DNA from: CAVYPR01 sp052145775
GTDB taxonomy: Bacteria; Actinomycetota; Acidimicrobiia; Acidimicrobiales; RAAP-2
Assembly (NCBI GenBank): GCA_052145775.1
Contig: JBKQNY010000209.1
Coordinates: 1-40,171, forward strand
DNA: 40,171 nucleotides
Direction: 5' to 3'
In this document: positions 37,631 to 40,171 of the stretch, in pieces
Position numbering within the stretch: the first letter of the stretch is position 1
Layout: each line of letters opens with the position of its first letter
The notes under the pieces: generated by a model
The model's input: only the letters and a program-made list of their open reading frames with translations
What the model was told of the DNA's origin: nothing
The model's database searches: none
Made by a program: the position numbers and the translations under genes

Positions 37631-38177
37631 GCGCCGACGCGCCGCGGGTTCCGGGCGCTCCCGGCCCAGAGCCGCGCACCGCCGGTCCTCCGGGGACCGC
37701 CGGTCCCGCCTGCTGGTGGTCGCCGCGGCCGTGGTCGCCGCCGTGGTGGTCGCCGCCTGGTTCCCCGCCGACGCCCTCTACCACCAGCACCAGCAGCTCT
37801 CCTCGTCGACCGGCCAGCTCGACGCGCTGCAGCGCCAGAACGACGCGCTCCGCCAGGAGGCCCGGAGGCTCGAGAGCCCGGCCGAGGTGGCCCGCATCGC
37901 CCGCCAGCAATACCAGCTGGTCGACCCGGGCCAGCAGGTCTACGAGGTCCTCCCCGCGCCTTCGGCGTCGGGCGGGACCGACGCCGGCGACCCGGGCCAG
38001 CAGCCCCCGGTGACGCCGTCGGGGGCCTCCGAGCTCCCGGCCGGATCGGTGGGCAGCTCCACCTCCGGCGCGGCGCGCCACGCGGGGGGGACGGCCGCCG
38101 GCGCGTCGTCGCCGGCCACCGGCGGCTCGCCCGGCGTGCTCGGGCGCATCCTCGACACGCTCGAATTCTGGCGTTGA
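37623..38177 (+). CDS. FtsB/DivIC-type septum formation initiator
   Basis: The 184-residue bitopic membrane protein has a basic cytoplasmic N-terminus (about residues 1-28), one membrane helix (RLLVVAAAVVAAVVVAAWF) and an extracytoplasmic coiled coil (QQLSSSTGQLDALQRQNDAL, about 58-77). The family signature ESPAEVARIARQQYQLVDPGQ (about 84-104) follows. DivIC/FtsB proteins join FtsL and FtsQ in the divisome. The last 80 residues are a Ser/Gly/Ala/Pro-rich extension longer than usual. Position directly after eno and before DUF501 matches mycobacteria (Rv1023-Rv1025). ATG 37623 lies within the eno end; its stop overlaps the DUF501 TTG. Confidence 0.9.
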   Translation: MAERRRAAGSGRSRPRAAHRRSSGDRRSRLLVVAAAVVAAVVVAAWFPADALYHQHQQLSSSTGQLDALQRQNDALRQEARRLESPAEVARIARQQYQLVDPGQQVYEVLPAPSASGGTDAGDPGQQPPVTPSGASELPAGSVGSSTSGAARHAGGTAAGASSPATGGSPGVLGRILDTLEFWR

Positions 38178-38701
38178 GCCGGCCGCGGGCCGGTGACGCC
38201 GACTCGGGCTCCGGGCCCCCCGGGCCGACAGCCGAGGTGGTGGCCGCCCTGCTGGGCCGGGAGCCGGCCGGGCGTTTCGAGGTGGTGGTCCGTCGGCCCG
38301 ACGGCACCCCGTCGGTCATCGCCAACGCCCCGCTGCTCGACGACGGGACGCCCATGCCCACCGCCTTCTGGCTGGTCGACCCCGAGCTGCGCGAGGCCGT
38401 CAGTCGGCTGGAGGCAGATGGCGGGGTCCGCCGGGCCGAGGCCGAGGTCGACCCGGCGGCGCTCTCCGCCGCCCATGCGCGCTACGCCGCGGCCCGCGAC
38501 GACCTGCTGGCCCCGAACCACTGCGGCCCGCGTCCGTCGGGCGGGGTCGGGGGGACCCGCCGGGGGGTGAAGTGCCTCCACGCCCACCTGGCCTGGTGGC
38601 TGGCGGGCGGGGACGACCCGGTGGGGGAGTGGGTGGCGGCGCACCTCGGGCTCGACCGGCCCCCGAGCGGCGCCGGAGGGGAGGCACCCCCCGCCCACTG
38701 A
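38174..38701 (+). CDS. DUF501 domain protein
   Basis: The 175-residue protein carries the DUF501 core: LLGREPAGRFEVVVRRPDGTP (two stretches, about residues 26-46), GTPMPTAFWLVDPELREAVSRLE (about 58-80) and the diagnostic GGTRRGVKCLHAHLAWWLAGGDDPVGEW (about 125-152) with conserved Cys-His. Function is not established; the gene is nearly always between divIC and ppx in actinobacteria. TTG 38174 overlaps the preceding TGA as TTGA and is the first start giving full homology. It is followed by ppx after 35 nt. Confidence 0.92.
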   Translation: MSRPRAGDADSGSGPPGPTAEVVAALLGREPAGRFEVVVRRPDGTPSVIANAPLLDDGTPMPTAFWLVDPELREAVSRLEADGGVRRAEAEVDPAALSAAHARYAAARDDLLAPNHCGPRPSGGVGGTRRGVKCLHAHLAWWLAGGDDPVGEWVAAHLGLDRPPSGAGGEAPPAH

Positions 38702-38724
38702 GTGCCGGAGCGCAGAGGGTGTGG

Positions 38725-38730
38725 TAGATC
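38725..38730 (+). promoter_or_regulatory. possible leaderless -10 (TAGATC) of ppx
   Basis: TAGATC lies 6 nt before ATG 38737. The spacing matches the other leaderless sites, but the last base is not T, so it is a weaker case. Confidence 0.35.
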
Positions 38731-38736
38731 GGTTGC

Positions 38737-39681
38737 ATGCCGGAGGAGCCCCGCGGACCCGTGGCCGCCGTCGACTGCGGCACCAACTCCACCCGGCTCC
38801 TGGTGGCCGGCGGCGACGGTCGCACCCTCGACCGGCGGATGCGGATCACGCGGCTAGGCCAGGGGGTGGACGCCACCGGCAAGCTCGACCCCGACGCGGT
38901 GGCCCGGACGCTCTCGGTCCTGGCCGAGTTCCGCTCGGCGATGGACCGGCTCGGCGTAGGCGCGGCCCGGATGGCCGCCACCTCGGCGGTGCGAGACGCG
39001 GTCAACGGGGCCGTGTTCCTCGAGGCGGCGGCGGGCGTCCTGGGCGTGCCCGCGGAGCTCCTCTCGGGGGAGGAGGAGGGCCGGATGGCCTTCTCGGGCG
39101 CCACCGCTGACCTCCCGCCCGTCCGCGGCGAGGACGTGGTGGTCGATATCGGGGGCGGCTCGACCGAGCTGGTGGTCGGCCGCGGCGGGCGCGTCGAGGC
39201 CGTCTCGGTTGACATGGGCTGCGTGCGCCTGACCGAGCGCCACCTCGCCCACGACCCGCCGACCGCGGGCGAGATGGAAGCCGCCGCCTCAGCCGTGCGG
39301 GCCGGGTTGGGCGCGGCACTCGAGCGGCTCCCCCGCCTCGGCCGCCTACCCACCGAGAGCCGCCTCATCGGCCTGGCCGGGACGGTGTCGACGCTGGCCT
39401 CGCTGGAGATGGGCCTGGAAACCTACGACGCGGAGCGGATCCACCACTTCGTCCTCACCCGGGCCGCGGTGGGGCGCTGGCTCGAGGTCCTGGCCTCGGA
39501 GACCTCGGCGGCGAGGGGCGAACGGGCGGGCATGGACCCCGGCCGCCGCGACGTCATCGTGGCCGGGGTCCTCATCTTGGACTTGGTGATGGCGACGCTC
39601 GGGCTGGGGGACTGCCTGGTCTCCGAACGCGACATCCTCGACGGGCTGGTCCAGTCGGTGCAGGCGGCGCATCCCTCCTGA
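38737..39681 (+). CDS. ppx: Ppx/GppA family exopolyphosphatase
   Basis: The 314-residue ASKHA-fold protein cleaves phosphate from polyphosphate ends or pppGpp. It has AAVDCGTNSTRLLV (phosphate-1 motif, about residues 9-22), MAATSAVRDAVNG (about 78-90), SGEEEGRMAFSGA (about 107-119), VVVDIGGGSTELVVG (phosphate-2, about 129-143) and VDMGCVRLTERHL. It is the short two-domain form without the C-terminal HD domain, as in mycobacterial Ppx1/2, where some members lack pppGpp activity. ATG 38737 is the expected start. It ends the conserved run; a hairpin follows 45 nt downstream. Confidence 0.93.
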   Translation: MPEEPRGPVAAVDCGTNSTRLLVAGGDGRTLDRRMRITRLGQGVDATGKLDPDAVARTLSVLAEFRSAMDRLGVGAARMAATSAVRDAVNGAVFLEAAAGVLGVPAELLSGEEEGRMAFSGATADLPPVRGEDVVVDIGGGSTELVVGRGGRVEAVSVDMGCVRLTERHLAHDPPTAGEMEAAASAVRAGLGAALERLPRLGRLPTESRLIGLAGTVSTLASLEMGLETYDAERIHHFVLTRAAVGRWLEVLASETSAARGERAGMDPGRRDVIVAGVLILDLVMATLGLGDCLVSERDILDGLVQSVQAAHPS

Positions 39682-39725
39682 GCGCGTGCGTCGGCCGGGC
39701 GGTCCGAGCCCCTGGCCGGAACGTG

Positions 39726-39753
39726 CCTTCGAGCCGATCCCAGAGCTCGAAGG
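39726..39753 (+). terminator. hairpin downstream of ppx
   Basis: CCTTCGAGC and GCTCGAAGG form a perfect 9-bp stem around a 10-nt loop, 45 nt after the ppx stop. No T-run follows, as is usual for actinobacterial terminator candidates. Confidence 0.5.
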
Positions 39754-39802
39754 CGGTGAGCCTCCCGGAGGACGCGTCGGTGGCCGCGGCCCGCTGAGGA
39801 GC

Positions 39803-39828
39803 TGCCCTGGGCCGCCGCTGCCAGGGCA
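39803..39828 (+). terminator. second hairpin downstream of ppx
   Basis: TGCCCTGG and CCAGGGCA form a perfect 8-bp stem with a 10-nt loop, 50 nt after the first hairpin. The two may form a tandem terminator. The rest of 39682-39902 shows no gene. Confidence 0.4.
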
Positions 39829-39902
39829 ACCACCACGGCGGGTCGGTCGCTGGGAGGCGGAGGGGGCGTGGCCGCCGACCTCCACCACCTCCGATAGAGG
39901 GA

Positions 39903-40097
39903 CAGTGCAACTTCGGTGGACCGATCTATCACGCCACATTGCGGTTCTTCGAATCGGATCCCAACGCGTGGGTGGTCAATGAGCCCGGCGACTGGCACGT
40001 CTGCAAGCAGATGGTCGACACCGGGGTGCGTATCGGCTTCGTGGACGACGTGGTCAGTACCGGCGGATTCAAGCGATGGACGCGACAAGCTCGCTAA
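39903..40097 (+). pseudogene. 3' fragment of a family-2-like glycosyltransferase
   Basis: Translated from about 39903 the frame gives FGGPIYHATLRFFESD, EPGDWHVCKQMVDTGVRIGF and VDDVVS before TAA 40095-40097. The pattern of a His-containing strand, a GDW(D/H) motif and (V)RIGFVD(D/E)VV is that of the C-terminal part of GT2-type nucleotide-sugar glycosyltransferases. There is no start codon or N-terminal catalytic domain upstream; the preceding 200 bp are unrelated GC-rich sequence. The fragment is less GC-rich than its surroundings. Its last ten codons (from about 40058) run into the transposase region and are probably not original. It looks like a remnant cut by mobile-element activity. Confidence 0.55.
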
Positions 40098-40170
40098 ATC
40101 GCTCCGCTGGAGTATCCCACTCGAGGGTCTTGCGCGGGCGCTCGTTGAGCAGGGCGGCGATCTCGTCGAG
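40069..40170 (-). mobile_element. IS30-family transposase, C-terminal 33 residues (runs off the right edge)
   Basis: On the minus strand the frame enters from the right edge and ends at TGA (complement of 40069-40071). The visible 33 residues contain EIAALLNERPRKTLEWDTPA, then ERFSELV. The sequence LNxRPRKTLxWxTPAE is the characteristic end of IS30-family DDE transposases, just after the catalytic Glu. The DDE triad and both terminal inverted repeats lie outside or cannot be recognised here. It marks the left edge of an insertion sequence or its remnant next to the broken glycosyltransferase. Confidence 0.82.
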
Positions 40171-40171
40171 G

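Noticed and set aside
40040..40075. Terminal inverted repeat of the IS30 element
   Set aside because: I could not identify a convincing repeat or target duplication with only one end of the element in view.

Overview
The window is about 40 kb of very GC-rich bacterial chromosome with many GTG and TTG starts, short intergenic gaps and frequent 4-base stop/start overlaps. Gene content and order point to the Actinomycetota: DUF501, bS22 and a bL37-like peptide are present, and the order rsmI-metG-tatD-X-ksgA-ispE ... tRNA-Gln/glmU-prs-rplY-pth-mfd-(surA)-mazG-...-eno-ftsB/divIC-DUF501-ppx parallels the Mycobacterium tuberculosis Rv1003-Rv1026 neighbourhood. A deep lineage such as Acidimicrobiia is my guess from the streamlined, diverged proteins; it is an inference only.

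Layout. 1-4.9 kb: 3' end of an Nramp-type transporter, a tightly coupled glycosyltransferase / methyltransferase / alpha-alpha-toroid cassette, and a GNAT acetyltransferase. 4.9-8.9 kb (minus): an M1 aminopeptidase followed by a GDT1-family transporter and a small methyltransferase. 8.9-13.8 kb: single genes (PfkB kinase, ychF, lipoprotein, DinB-like, hypothetical, glycerophosphodiesterase), mostly in alternating orientation and separated by tiny intergenic spaces. 13.8-20.4 kb: a bL37-like peptide, DUF192-rsmI, and metG-tatD-(RlpA-like)-ksgA-ispE, followed by bS22 on the other strand. 20.4-23.5 kb: a VOC protein, a structured 450-bp convergent intergenic region, an OmpR-type two-component system whose kinase gene is frameshifted in this sequence, and tRNA-Gln(TTG). 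23.6-25 kb (minus): a two-TM membrane protein and an alpha/beta hydrolase. 25-39.7 kb: a long housekeeping run from glmU to ppx. 39.7-40.2 kb: degraded DNA with a glycosyltransferase remnant and the 3' end of an IS30-family transposase.

Functionally, the core runs supply translation (metG, rsmI, ksgA, pth, rplY, bS22, bL37, tRNA-Gln, ychF), envelope precursors and division (truncated GlmU, ispE, FtsB/DivIC-like protein, RlpA-like secreted protein, GT-C enzyme), nucleotide and phosphate metabolism (prs, mazG, ppx, eno) and repair (mfd).

The most informative non-gene signals are: (i) a recurring TANNNT hexamer 6-10 nt before the start codon of nearly every first gene, implying widespread leaderless transcription; (ii) four tandem 11-bp units upstream of the response regulator, an OmpR-family operator architecture; (iii) a 12-codon leaderless upstream ORF coupled to DUF192; (iv) a perfect 16-bp stem-loop in the convergent 20.8-21.2 kb gap; (v) a GlmU lacking its acetyltransferase active site; and (vi) an RlpA-like protein in the slot usually held by rpfB. 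No CRISPR array, prophage or obvious defence system is visible.
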